This document shows positions 8,813 to 18,875 of a DNA stretch of 64,000 nucleotides, piece by piece; the first letter of the stretch is position 1, and every line of letters starts with the position of its first letter. The position numbers were made by a program, and so were the translations under genes. The stretch spans positions 101,460,811-101,524,810 of the forward strand of contig CM043947.1 of the NCBI GenBank assembly GCA_014529385.2, written 5' to 3'. The stretch comes from Adiantum capillus-veneris (Eukaryota > Streptophyta > Polypodiopsida > Polypodiales > Pteridaceae). The notes below the pieces were generated by a model. It did no database searches, was not told where the DNA came from, and was given only the letters and a program-made list of their open reading frames with translations.

Positions 8813-10486
8813 GTCCGTTCGAGTGCCGAAATGGCGTGATGACCTAGAGCTGTGAGAAAGGACATAGGCAGATTTCTCTGATCATTGAGTGTTGGTGTGC
8901 TTGTAGAGTTGTTGTGTTGGCTTGTTAAGGCTCACTTCGCGAGATTGACGATCTCATAGAGTCTCCATGACCCATCCGAGTCACTTTCTCTGAGTATTGA
9001 CATTATGTTAGTGCCAGAAAGCTATGCTGCAGACGTCCGTTAGGCGACCCAGTAGAATGTTTGAGGACAAATCAAATGAGCGCCCAATTGGTCGAACACA
9101 TAGCTGGACACCACATTTGTACTCTATTAGTTTTCCAAGCTAGTGTAGTTATACTCTGTGTAAATCCTGATTCCAGAGTAGTGGGTCAATTCCCTGAGTT
9201 GTTCTGTTGCAGTTTTCAAAACCTTTTTCATGATGGATCGTGATTTTGGTACCTTGTTGAATTGCGTCTAGATTTGCTAGGATAGTGCCCCTAAGTGTCC
9301 TAGACCTCCTCCTAAAGTCTCGTTGCATTTCGAGTCCGTTCGAGTGCCGAAATGGCGTGATGACCTAAAGCTGTGAGAAAGGACATAGGCAAATTTCCCT
9401 GATCATTGAGTGTTGGTTTGCTAGTAGAGTTGTTGTGTTTTCTTGTTAAAGCTCACTTCGTAAGATTGACGATCTCATAGAGTCCCCGTGCCCCATCCGA
9501 GTCACTTTCCCTGACTATTGACATTATGTTAGTGCCAGAAAGCTATGCTGCTGACGTCCGTCACGGCGACCCACTAGAATGTTTGAGGACAGATCAAACA
9601 GGCGCCCAATTGGTTGGACACATAGCTGGACACCACATTTGTACTCTATTAGTTTTCCGAGCTAGTGTAGTTATACTCTGTGTAAATCTTGATTCCAGAG
9701 TAGTGGGTCAATTTCCTGAGTTGTAATGATGTCATGACAATTGTAAAGGTCCATGTGAACCGGCCACTGGCCATTTAGAATGCCCTAGGTATAAAGGTCA
9801 ATAACCTTAATGTGAAAGGAGGCTTATTTTTAGAAGAAAAAAGAGCTCTGTTGTACGTACGGTCAAGCTACGAGCTGCTCCAACTTGTAATCAACTATTT
9901 TAATGATTGGGTAATCCGTTTTTAATCCAAAACTTGCATTGTGTTCCTCTCTCTTTGCTCTTCCATTCTAGTGTAAGCATTGTCAGTTTTATTGAGGTTC
10001 GCGATTATGCATCTGTGAGCTGTAAATGCAGATGTGAGTGCTTAAATTGCTGTTTTTAGTCGTTTTGACCATAGGAGAGTGTTCCTAGACGATAGGGCGA
10101 CCTTTTTGGTATGTTCTATTACAGTTTTCAGGACCTTTGTCATGATGGATCGTGATTTTGGTACCTTGTTGGATTGTGTCCAGATTTGTTAGGATAGTGC
10201 CCCTAGGTATCCTATACCTCCTCCTAAAGTCCCGTTGCATTTCGAGTCCGTTCGAGTGTCGAAATAGCGGGATGACCTAGAGCTGTGAGAAAGGATATAA
10301 GCAAATTTCCTTGATCATTGAGTGTTGGTTTGCTTGTAGAGTTGTTGTGTTTGCTTGTTAAGGTTCACTTCGTGAGATTGTCGATCTCATAGAGTCTACG
10401 TGCCCCATCGGAGTCACTTTACCTGAGAATTGACATTATGTTAGTGCTAGAAAGCTATGCTGCAGACGTCCGTCGTGACGACCCGC
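8813..10486 (+). repeat. LTR-like tandem array, rest of unit 3 and units 4-5
   Basis: The array resumes after the copia element. Unit 3 ends at 9057; its two halves add up to about 910 bp. Unit 4 (9058-9579) is only 522 bp, because the part from after CCTGAGTTGT to before TCTGTTGCAG (junction near 9200) has been deleted, taking the TATA region with it. Unit 5 (9580 to about 10486) is full length, with TATAAAG at 9790-9796. The array stops abruptly after GACGACCCGC, where CACTA-related sequence begins. Confidence 0.7.
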
Positions 10487-10771
10487 AGTACCTATCTCTC
10501 GCCTCTGACTGATGGTGTGACATTGTGGCCTTCTCCACACTCAAAATCTAGGGATTTGAGATTGGATCGTATCCCTGTGCCGGCCTGTACTCTCTATGAA
10601 TGGCCTTGATGATGTAATTCTTTCTTTCAAGATCGAGATTATCCCAAACCTCCATCACAGAGTGACCAAACTAAATGGTACAGAGCTGATAAATCCTCTA
10701 TCGCATGGCCTTTCCGACCTATCCGCCACAACAGCCCCATCCCTACTCTTCTACACCTTGCTAGGATCTTG
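10487..10771. other. Junction stretch without a recognised gene
   Basis: Unique sequence between the end of the LTR-like array and the CACTA-related frame. It may be the remaining 3' part of the truncated CACTA accessory gene on the minus strand, but I see no conserved motif in it. Confidence 0.3.
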
Positions 10772-11200
10772 CTAATGTGATCCCCAAGGTGTACGTGGTG
10801 TGCAAATCGGTGAACTATCTACTGAAGAGAGTGGTGGACTCTCTCTCAATGGTGTGGACGCGATAGTACAACCGCTACCACAACAACCACCACCTCCAGA
10901 ATGATGCCTACCTTGACTCGAGGATGAACCACCCATCGATGTAGGGGGCACACGAGTCTTAGGCATAGGGGGCACACTAGACTGAGGTGTGGAGCTGCTC
11001 GATGTAGGGACCACACTAGTCTCAGGCATAGGGTTGGCCGTAGTAGGTCTAGAGGGACCTGTTGCCCAAAGGTGTTGTGCCATCGTGATCTGCTCTGGTG
11101 TGAACTGAGACAAAAACAAGCCCATCTGCTCGGGTGACATGCCTGCCGGAGTGACAGAAAAACTAAAACTAGGAGAGTATGGCTCATCGTCATCAGCCAT
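10772..11200 (-). pseudogene. CACTA accessory-gene remnant (Transposase_24-like N-terminus)
   Basis: A 142-residue minus-strand frame starts MADDDEPYSPS and is low-complexity, rich in Ser, Pro, Thr and Gly. Its GGGGCCGSGCTIASTPL segment parallels GGGGGYCGDSVTDASTPP in the accessory protein of the intact CACTA element at 14173-15486. It also lies just downstream of a DUF4216-type tnp2 remnant in the same orientation, the gene order of the intact element. The conserved basic C-terminal half (a Transposase_24-type domain) is missing, so I call it a truncated copy from a related but diverged element. Confidence 0.5.
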
Positions 11201-11352
11201 GGCTAATCATAAACAAATAACACCCACAAAATACGTTAGTTTACAGAAGAAACACTTAATCAATACAAATAACAAATAAACAAAGCTGCAACACAAATGA
11301 ATGAATCTAAAGTGTATTGTAGACTAATAAAAAGAGTTTTACAAAAGAGCTC

Positions 11353-11979
11353 CTAGCAAAAATCATTAGTTAATCTCTCATCTTCTATGAGATCCGATGC
11401 ACCAAAGATGTCTATCTCAACCTGTACTTCCACATCTTTGTCATCAAAGTCTACTTCTTCGTCGCTCTCCACATTAGCTTCAGTATTTGACACGTCATCT
11501 CTAGGTTCAGACAATTGCTCACTGCTGACATCCACCTCAAAATATAAACTTAAAGTTTCTGTCGTTCTTGCGCTTTGTTCATGAATAACCTCTTTGATCA
11601 CAACGTCCAATCCTTCACACATTTGCTTGCTCCGTGGAGTAAATTGAACGACATAGAGCCAGCAAGGTTTGAACAGATCATTCTCATCATTTTTTGTCTA
11701 TAGTGGATCGTGTGTGAACACAACTTGTTCACAATGCTGCGGAAGTACGAATCTATTTTGCGCATTTGTCCACACCCGCCTAGAGTTCACTTGAATCAAT
11801 CCACTCTTGTCTTTATGCACAGTTGCATTAGGGTCGCTGTAGTTGCTCAATCGAAAAGAGACCGTGATTGCGTTGTCAGGAGTTTTTTGGAGCAAAGAAT
11901 TGCGCATATGTACATATCCATGCATGGTGCATCGAATAAAGTATTTCCCATTTTCCAGACGCAGGAGTTGGTAGCGCAT
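11353..11979 (-). pseudogene. 3' end of a CACTA tnp2 transposase gene (DUF4216 region), broken
   Basis: One minus-strand frame of 209 codons contains RFVLPQHCEQVVF, matching TFVLPEHCEQ of the intact element at 16149-16200, followed by a Trp/Tyr-containing segment and an acidic C-terminus. This is the DUF4216 part found at the C-terminus of plant tnp2 (CACTA) transposases. A TAG at 11698-11700 interrupts the frame. The intron that separates these parts in the intact element is absent here or not recognisable. The rest of tnp2 is missing upstream. The first ~100 bp of the frame belongs to the direct repeat that starts at 11874. Confidence 0.6.
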
Positions 11980-12371
11980 AAAACTTCTCGAGGAAGCTAT
12001 CCGCGGGCCGACGACATGAGGTAAGCAGGTGTGTCAGATGGCATCTAGTGGCGTCAGGACGTTGAATGGGGTCAATATTTGCACGTGGATGAGTACAGAC
12101 ACGACGTGGATGTTTTTTGTGATAATTATGCAGAAAGGTCATCATGAGGAACATATTTTGGGGCCACTTCATGTGGTGGCGAGACTCATTATTGGAAAAA
12201 GCTGAGTGCCAGGTGTGTGTATGGATGCAGCAGGGTGACAACTATGCACTGCGAGGTCAGTTTTTGGCCTGTTCGGGGTCCGTTTGAGGTCATCTAAAAG
12301 GCCAAGGGTGCCCAAGTAATAAAGCTAAGTGTGGGAACTGAAAAACTGAGAGAAGACCAGAAAAAACGTGG
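11874..12371 (+). repeat. Direct repeat, copy A
   Basis: Starts TGTCAGGAGTTTTTTGGAGC and ends AAAAAACGTGGAG. It recurs at 12897-13500 with point differences and one extra block. It overlaps the tnp2 remnant on its left. The termini are not TG...CA with a target duplication, so I do not call it an LTR pair. Confidence 0.75.
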
Positions 12372-12843
12372 AGATAGTGGTGCTAGCCATGATTATGATG
12401 TGGATAAAGTTATGTGTGATGATGAGTATGCTTATGATGATGAGAAGGGGTTTGGCATATATGAGTCCAATCTCAGCTATGTGGATGCCTATGCTAGGGA
12501 TATGTGTGCTGCGGGGATACTTTTGTGCTTTGGATATCAACAACTTTACCTTCACACAATGCTTTTAGCTACTTGGGTGCATGATTTGCAGGTTGTTGCT
12601 ATGGCTGGTGAAGCCAAGATGCCAGGTGATGAGTCACTTCAGTTGTCTCTATCGGTTGGGTTGAATGTGGCATGCAATATTTATGCTTTTGGAACTCCAG
12701 ACAGGGCGGATGTGTTAGTTGGATATGCCTATGCTGCATTTTGGTTGATTGTTGACAAATGTAGGTGTGGTGTCATGATGCTTCTTGTGAATCAGGCGAT
12801 ATGCCTTTGGCCTTTTGATCCAGGTGAAATGAGCATCTACTAG
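12331..12843 (+). CDS. Unidentified frame between the direct repeats
   Basis: A 170-codon frame runs mostly through the ~525-bp segment between copies A and B of the direct repeat. It starts inside copy A, is Asp/Tyr-rich early on (DEYAYDDEKG) and then becomes hydrophobic with several Cys. I recognise no family. It could be a captured fragment of a host gene, since the segment has unremarkable base composition and possible splice-like sites (TTTGCAG/G near 12590, CCAGACAG/G near 12705). It could equally be a chance open frame. Being bracketed by a repeat suggests an insertion or duplication event rather than a standing gene. Confidence 0.2.
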   Translation: MGTEKLREDQKKRGDSGASHDYDVDKVMCDDEYAYDDEKGFGIYESNLSYVDAYARDMCAAGILLCFGYQQLYLHTMLLATWVHDLQVVAMAGEAKMPGDESLQLSLSVGLNVACNIYAFGTPDRADVLVGYAYAAFWLIVDKCRCGVMMLLVNQAICLWPFDPGEMSIY

Positions 12844-12896
12844 TGCTGCTGTTGCTGAGCATGAATGCTCTAGCAGGCAAGGGGATGGGCAAATTA

Positions 12897-13500
12897 TGTC
12901 AGGAGTTTTTTGGAGCAAGGGATTTCACATATGTACATATACATGCATGGTGCATCAAATAAAGAATTGCCCATTTTTCAGAGCCAGGTGGTTACGTGGG
13001 GCCTACATGTGTACATGTAGGACAGGGTGTACATAGTGAGTCGATTTTCACTATTACCAGTACCACTGTGTTTTTTCTACAATAAGGAGGAGTTGGTAGC
13101 GCGTAAAACTTCTTGAGGATGCTATCCGCGGGCCGACAACATGAGGTAAGAAGGTGCGTCAGATGGCATCGAGTGGGGTCAGGAGGTCGAACGGGATCAA
13201 TACTTGCACGCGGAGAAGTATGGACACGACGTGGGTGTTTTCTTTGGATACTTATGCAGAAAGGTCATCATGAGGACCACTTTTTGGGGCCACTTCACGT
13301 GGTTGCGGGATGCATTATTTGGAAAAACTAAGTGCCAGGTGTGCGGATGATGCAAAAAGGTGACAACTATGCACTACGAGGTCAGTTTTTGGCCTGTTCG
13401 GGGTCCATTTGAGGTCATCTAAAAGGCCACGGGTGCCCAACTAATAAAGCTAAGTGTGGGAACTGAAAAAACAGAGAGAAGACTAGAAAAAACGTGGAGA
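12897..13500 (+). repeat. Direct repeat, copy B, with internal insertion
   Basis: Matches 11874-12371 throughout, but carries an extra block of about 100 bp at roughly 12987-13087. The same order of landmarks occurs in both copies: GCATGGTGCATC, GGAGTTGGTAGCGC, GCGGGCCGAC, AGAAAGGTCATCATGAGGA and CTGTTCGGGGTCC. Unique sequence then runs to the CACTA insertion at 13583. Confidence 0.75.
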
Positions 13501-13608
13501 GGAAAGGAGGAACGGTCGCAGGTGTGTTTTTGGTGTTTTTGGAGCCTGTTTTGGCCGTAAACTGTTCATCCGAGGTCAGATTCACTACAAGAGGTTGTGT
13601 GCTCTTGT

Positions 13609-13830
13609 GACGCTGTTAGCGACGGAAATACATTGGGTTTTTATAACCCCCGGCGTCGCTAAAACCGTCGCTACGAGCGTCGCTATAGGCGTCGCTATGA
13701 GCGTCGCTATATAGCGACGCATATAGCGACGCTCATAGCGACGCCTATAGCGACGTTTACACAGAAGACTATAGCGACGCTCATAGCGACGCTACAGAGC
13801 CATAAATAGCGACGCTTATAGCGACGCCCG
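13609..13830. repeat. Left subterminal repeat cluster of the CACTA element
   Basis: GCGTCGCTAT(A/G) and its complement are repeated about a dozen times, including a palindromic GCGTCGCTATATAGCGACGC at about 13701-13720. In CACTA elements such subterminal motifs are bound by the element's own accessory protein. Here the inverted arrangement could also fold into hairpins. Confidence 0.85.
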
Positions 13831-14172
13831 AGAGAAATTTTTTTTGGTGGCACCCATCAACCATTTTGTACTTGATTCACTTTTTAAAAAAAGTGCAAAG
13901 GTAGATAATAGACCCAAAATAGTCACCCACAAGACGCATTGTTTGCAAAATTGACAATTATACACATCATAGGCAAAATGAATTGATTGGCAAATGTAAT
14001 AATGACAATTGTACAACATCATAGGCATAAAGAATTGATTGGCAAAAGGAACTGCGGTGACAAATGTAATAATATACATGGTTCAAAAAGACGTATAAAA
14101 TCCGTCTCATGATACATAAGCTATGAGAAACCCTAAACTAATGCTATCTAGCTACGGCTAAACTGACCTCGT
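13831..14172. other. CACTA 3' non-coding region
   Basis: AT-rich sequence between the left subterminal repeats and the accessory-gene stop codon (minus strand). A short direct repeat of about 60 bp is visible (TTGACAATTATACA...GAATTGATTGGCAAA and AATGACAATTGTACA...GAATTGATTGGCAAA, near 13950 and 14000). The open frame at 13816-14079 reads through this repeat and has no support. Confidence 0.6.
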
Positions 14173-15486
14173 CTAGTCAGACGTCTCATCGCGTCCAAGC
14201 GGCGTATCTGTCGGATTCTGCAAAAAAAGACAATAAGACAGCTTTCAGTAAGTATAAACATATAACGACATTTATAAAACAATACAAAAAATAAAAAAGA
14301 GTAAACCCTAATACTAACCATGCCGCCGCAAGAACTGAGAATGTCCATCAGGGCGTTTAAGCCCTTCCTGCCTGCGTACTCGCGCTCGTACGGTGTGGGA
14401 TCACGTCCTGTCATCGACCACTGTCAAAACATACAAAGATTTCATTATGTTAGAACTAAAAAACTCATAAACCCTAAACTATCGAACATGCATAAAGAGC
14501 AATGTGAAAAGACTTACAAAATCGGCCTCAAATGATGCCCATCCACCGTTCCCCAAGTGGTGCGAGCTCCCTGTCTCTACTCGCGCTCTGGCTGCATCCT
14601 TTTGTTGCTTCCACTTGTCGGGATTCTCGCGCGTTGCTTTCTTCGCATTCTTCCAATCTTCTTTGGCCAGCCAATCTCGCCTGTTCCACCCATTCTTGAT
14701 TGCTTTTTGCACTTCGGAACGCTTGTGTTTGCAGTATTTGCGCATTCGAATCTTCATCAGGTCTTCATTGAAGCGATGATCCCGTGTTGGAACGGGAAAC
14801 TCATCATGAAGTATGCTGATGACTCTGTTTTTTAAATCACTTGGTACTTCACTCCATTTGTTTAGTATGTAGTGTCTAAACAGCTGAGAGCAAAGACCAC
14901 GCATGCGCGAGATCACCTTCTTGCCGTCATCATCCATGATGATGCCGCCGCTGATGTCGACAGAGTAAGGCAAGCCCTCTGGCCGGTGACGCGTGAACCT
15001 GGGTGTCCCGGCAGGGGTCTCTAGCGGCGTGTCGATGGAGGTACGGACGTCAGGTGTCTCCACCGGCGTCTGGGCCCCGAAGCGAGGAGTGTCGAGTGGG
15101 GTGTCTCCTGGCGGAGTAGGTAGAGGTGTGTAGCTTCTAGGAACAGTCAGCCGTGCAAAACCTGGCGTAGATGGCGATGCTGTGGCTGGTGTTGGGGCGG
15201 GCAAAGAAGGGGAGGGTAAAGAGCCTCGTCGAACACGAGGTGGTGTGGAGGCATCGGTGACGGAATCCCCACAATAACCGCCACCGCCACCACTAGAGCA
15301 CCGGTGTCTAGACGAGTGTGAAGCTCGTCTCGTCGACGCCGAAGCTTCGGAGCGCGCCGAATGCTCTGAAAGAGAGGGAGATGCGGATGGTGTAGGAACG
15401 CGCGATGATGCGCCAGAGCGATGACGCTCCACGTACCACTGTCTCTGCTGCGGTGACAAAGAAGAAAGAAACTCCTCATCATCCAT
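14173..15486 (-). CDS. CACTA accessory protein (Transposase_24/Ptta-En/Spm type), three exons
   Basis: I predict exons 15486-14518, 14420-14319 and 14217-14173. Each junction has a canonical donor (TTT/GTAAGT, ATG/GTTAGT) and a CAG acceptor in phase 0, giving 371 residues. ATG 15486 is chosen because the conserved MDDEEFLSSLSP start lies there; the frame upstream is intron or leader sequence ending in TTTAATGCAG/GT. Residues 1-165 are Ser/Pro/Thr/Arg-rich and low-complexity, with a Gly run. Residues about 170-310 form the conserved part, with FRHYILNKWSEVP, a Lys/Arg-rich helix and a WKQQKDAARAR segment typical of this domain. In characterised CACTA elements the second gene product binds subterminal repeats, and that role is inferred here. 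No stop or frameshift was found. The last two exons rest on splice signals only. Confidence 0.75.
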
Positions 15487-15758
15487 ACCTGCATTAAACA
15501 CACGAATATTTAAACTTAATATTGAATGAATAGAGTAGACAATGACGCAAAGACCATTAAATACAATGACGTAATGACGCATATAAATACAATGACGCAA
15601 TGAATCGAGTGATAGAAGAGGCAAGTCGAAAACTCAGAATTTTCAATCAAAAGATGTGAGCGCGAGTAGAAAAGAGCGTTATACACCATGGAAGGTACTT
15701 AGAGAGCCAGAGCTTTTACAACACGGAGCAAAATTGTTCAAATACAATATTTGTGGCT

Positions 15759-18700
15759 TTAAGAGATCTCTCTATCATCCTCGCATAACTCAGCATAACT
15801 TCCTATATCTATATAGAGCTCTCCGTTTAAACACATATCCTCTGTTTCATTTTGTAGCTCCTCTGCATGCACCCCATATAGAGTAGTAGCATCTTGATGC
15901 TCGTCTGGCACCACCGCAGCGGCTTCTGATTGAGCATCTTCTCTGATCTCCTCCATTGATGTCGTTGTGATTGGCACATGGTAGCCTTCATACGTCCTTG
16001 CACTACGAGGGGCTACCTCTATGACGTACCACCAGTTTGATGTAGACTTTGTAGGATGAAATATTACCTGCCAGAGCCACATAACTTACATGAGAGCTTT
16101 CAAGCACATAACTTGTAAAAGGGGGATGTTAACTATTTATATACTTACTTGTTCACAATGCTCGGGTAGTACGAAAGTGTCTCTTAGGTCAGTCCATTTC
16201 TTAGTAGAATCCACCTCAAGAAAACCAGACTCTCCTCTACGCACAGTAGCGTTGCGACCCTCCATGATTATCTTGAACCATTGCACGTCGAACAAGTCGA
16301 CAAAAAATCCTCTGTAATCGATCCTCAAAATCTCTTGCAGCGTGCCGAAGTAAGTGAGTTCCGCCACCACAGGATCTGCATCAGAGGAACGTCGTCGACT
16401 AGACTGTTCAAATTTTGCCATGATTCCACAATCTTGAGTAAAACGCTTTTTGTCGATTCATTCCACCCTAAAATGTCGACCTTTACACCATGCTGCTGTG
16501 TATGACTTATACTACAACGAACAAAGATTATGAGTGGCCGTTCAAACGTTTATAAATAAAGTCACTTGCTAGTCGTACATTGCAAACTTACCTTGGTCGC
16601 GCAACCCCGAGAGTACTCCCACTCTTCTTCAGACACTTCGTCACCGCATTGTCGCTTTTCAATTGGTTGTGCAACCATCTTAAGCTCATGAAGGTTGGTA
16701 GGCTCTCCAGAACCGCTGGATAGTGCATCGGTGGTCGTCTTCCCCGTCTCCACTCGATTCGTGCCCTTTGTCGCTCTTGCTTTGCATCCTCATATTGTGA
16801 AATCCACTTTTGCATCACTGGATTGTGAAGCATGCAAAATCGGTTGATTTTAGCCTCTAGATCTTCCGTCATCTTCTTCTCAACACCGAGATTGCACATG
16901 ACAATCCCAGATATGCGCTCATCATCTATGGTTCGCCATAGTGTGTCCCGGGATTTATCAAATCCGTCTAGCCACTCTCCAATGTACACTAGGGACTCTG
17001 ATACCAACCAACCTTCTGCCATGCTACCCTCTGGACGTGCCTTTTGACGCACATATCCCTTAAGCGTTTTCATGAAACGCTCTAAGAAGAACATCCATCT
17101 GGAATGAACTGTGCCAACTATTTCCACCTCATCAACTATGTGAACAAGAAGATGCACCTGAATGGCTAGCATGGTAGTAGGAAAATGTTTCTCAAACATG
17201 CACACAAGCTCCGCAGCATTTAGTTTGGCGAATGGTATGGAGTCTACGTTGATCTCCTTTTGTGAGATCCATTGCACCAGCTTTGCAAGTTTGTAGATTG
17301 TGTTACGGATGTCGAGAGACAAACATCCCTCAATGGCAACCGGTAAAATAAACTGTAAAGTATGTGCAGCAATGATATTAAAGTCCACATTTTATGCAAT
17401 GATATTAAAGACCACTATGAACGTACCTGACACATTTTATGCCAATCGTGTGACTTCAAACCGGTAAGCTTTCCTTCTTTAGTAAAACACGTTCGGAGTG
17501 TCAATAGATCACCTGAGCATTCTGTTAGCCCGGGATAGTCATGCATGGTCCACATTAGAATGATCAAAGCATTCCGTCGTCCTGTGTGTCGGCTCATATC
17601 CACCACCTCTATGCCAATCCACAATTGTTGTAGCTCTTCTAATAGTGGACGAAGATACACATCCATATTCCCCACTTTATATCGCCCTAGCACAATCAAG
17701 CTTAGCCATAGGTGCCCCTTCTTCGTAGTCAACCACGGGGGAATGTTGTAGTTGACGATGACAACGGGCCATACACTGTAAGATGTTGATCTTTGACCAA
17801 ATGGATTTACGCCATCCATAGCCAGGCCTAAGCGCAAATTTCGAGCTTCCCTGGCAAAATCCGACCATGTTCCATCTATATGTTTCCAGGCTGCGCAATC
17901 TGCAGGAATTCGTAGCACACCATCCGAAGATTTATTCTCCTCATGCCATGATGCTAGGGCGGCCATGGACTTACATTCGAAGAAATGCTTGATGCGAGGA
18001 AGCAGAGGAAAATGTCGCAAAACCTTTTGTGGAATTTTTGTCCCGTGGAGATCTACTCGATATCTTTCGGAATCACATTTCGGACACTTCTCCATGTCTG
18101 TGTATTCCCCTCTGAAAAGAATGCAGTCATTAGGACAAGCGTGGATAGAATTGTAATCCATCCCCAAGTTTCACAAAATCTTTCTTGCTTCATCTCCGGA
18201 ATCTGGCATCACATTGTCAGCTGGTAGTATGTGCTCTTTCAGCAATCTACACAACATAAAAATATGATACAGTCGTGTAAAAATCTATCAGATCATTGTA
18301 CATTTAGAGTTCTATTAAAGTAAACTAATTGTAATAGATCACCTAAAAAGCGATGTGACGCTAGTGTCACTCCATCCAAACTTTGCCTGCATGTTGAGAA
18401 GAACCAGGAGTGCTTTCAATCTAGACATACGTGCTCCATTATACAATGGCGTATCGGCTTCACTTTTCATATCATCATAGATAAGCCTTTCTGAATCCAT
18501 GATCCTCTCGATCATTTCATCAATCTCGGGCTCAAATATTGCCTCGTTGGGAATGTGCTCTGCATGATCATCCCCCGAGCTGTCAGAGGCTACATCTTGT
18601 GGCCTCACATATGCTGCTTGACCAAAGCGCCTGCGAACACGTCTATTGGGTTGCAAGATTGCTGCTTGTTGGCCAGCGTCAGAGTCCGACGAGTTATAAT

Positions 18701-18875
18701 TGGCAACAACTCGATCTATAATAAATGGATCGAACTCGCCAAATTCGCGAACGTGCTGCAAAGAAACACGTCTTGTCCGTCGCACAGCATGCTTGCATTG
18801 ATTACAAGGACATAAGACCCTCGTTGAGAGATAGGTGTTTCGGTTGGACGGTCCCACATCCTCATCGCTACTCAT
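15759..18875 (-). pseudogene. CACTA tnp2 transposase gene, five exons, inactivated
   Basis: Predicted exons are 18875-18343, 18246-17427, 17352-16592, 16511-16149 and 16067-15759, with canonical GT/AG introns of 74-96 bp. Exon 1 has a transposase-associated domain (CPCNQCKH). Exon 2 holds the tnp2/Transposase_21 core (HACPNDCILFRGEY, CPKCDSERY, MDGVNPFG). Exon 3 is the DUF4218 region (LPVAIEGCLS, HSRWMFFLERFMKTLKGYVR), and exons 4-5 the DUF4216 region (RFTQDCGIMAKF, FVLPEHCEQ). Two lesions are visible. A TGA at 18171-18173 lies in exon 2 between EARKIL and NLGMDY. In exon 4, near 16455-16457, the conserved protein jumps frame between ILGWNES and DKKRFTQ. The summed exon length is not a multiple of three, as one frameshift predicts. 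The product would otherwise cut the element ends. Confidence 0.88.

Noticed and set aside
644-10486. Host gene family or CRISPR-like array in the 0.91-kb repeats
   Set aside because: Units are long, non-coding, carry a TATA box and an LTR-like start next to a polypurine tract, and have no spacer structure.
11874-13500. LTR pair of a small retrotransposon
   Set aside because: The repeats start with TG but do not end in CA. I found no primer site, purine tract or target duplication, and one copy overlaps a CACTA gene remnant.
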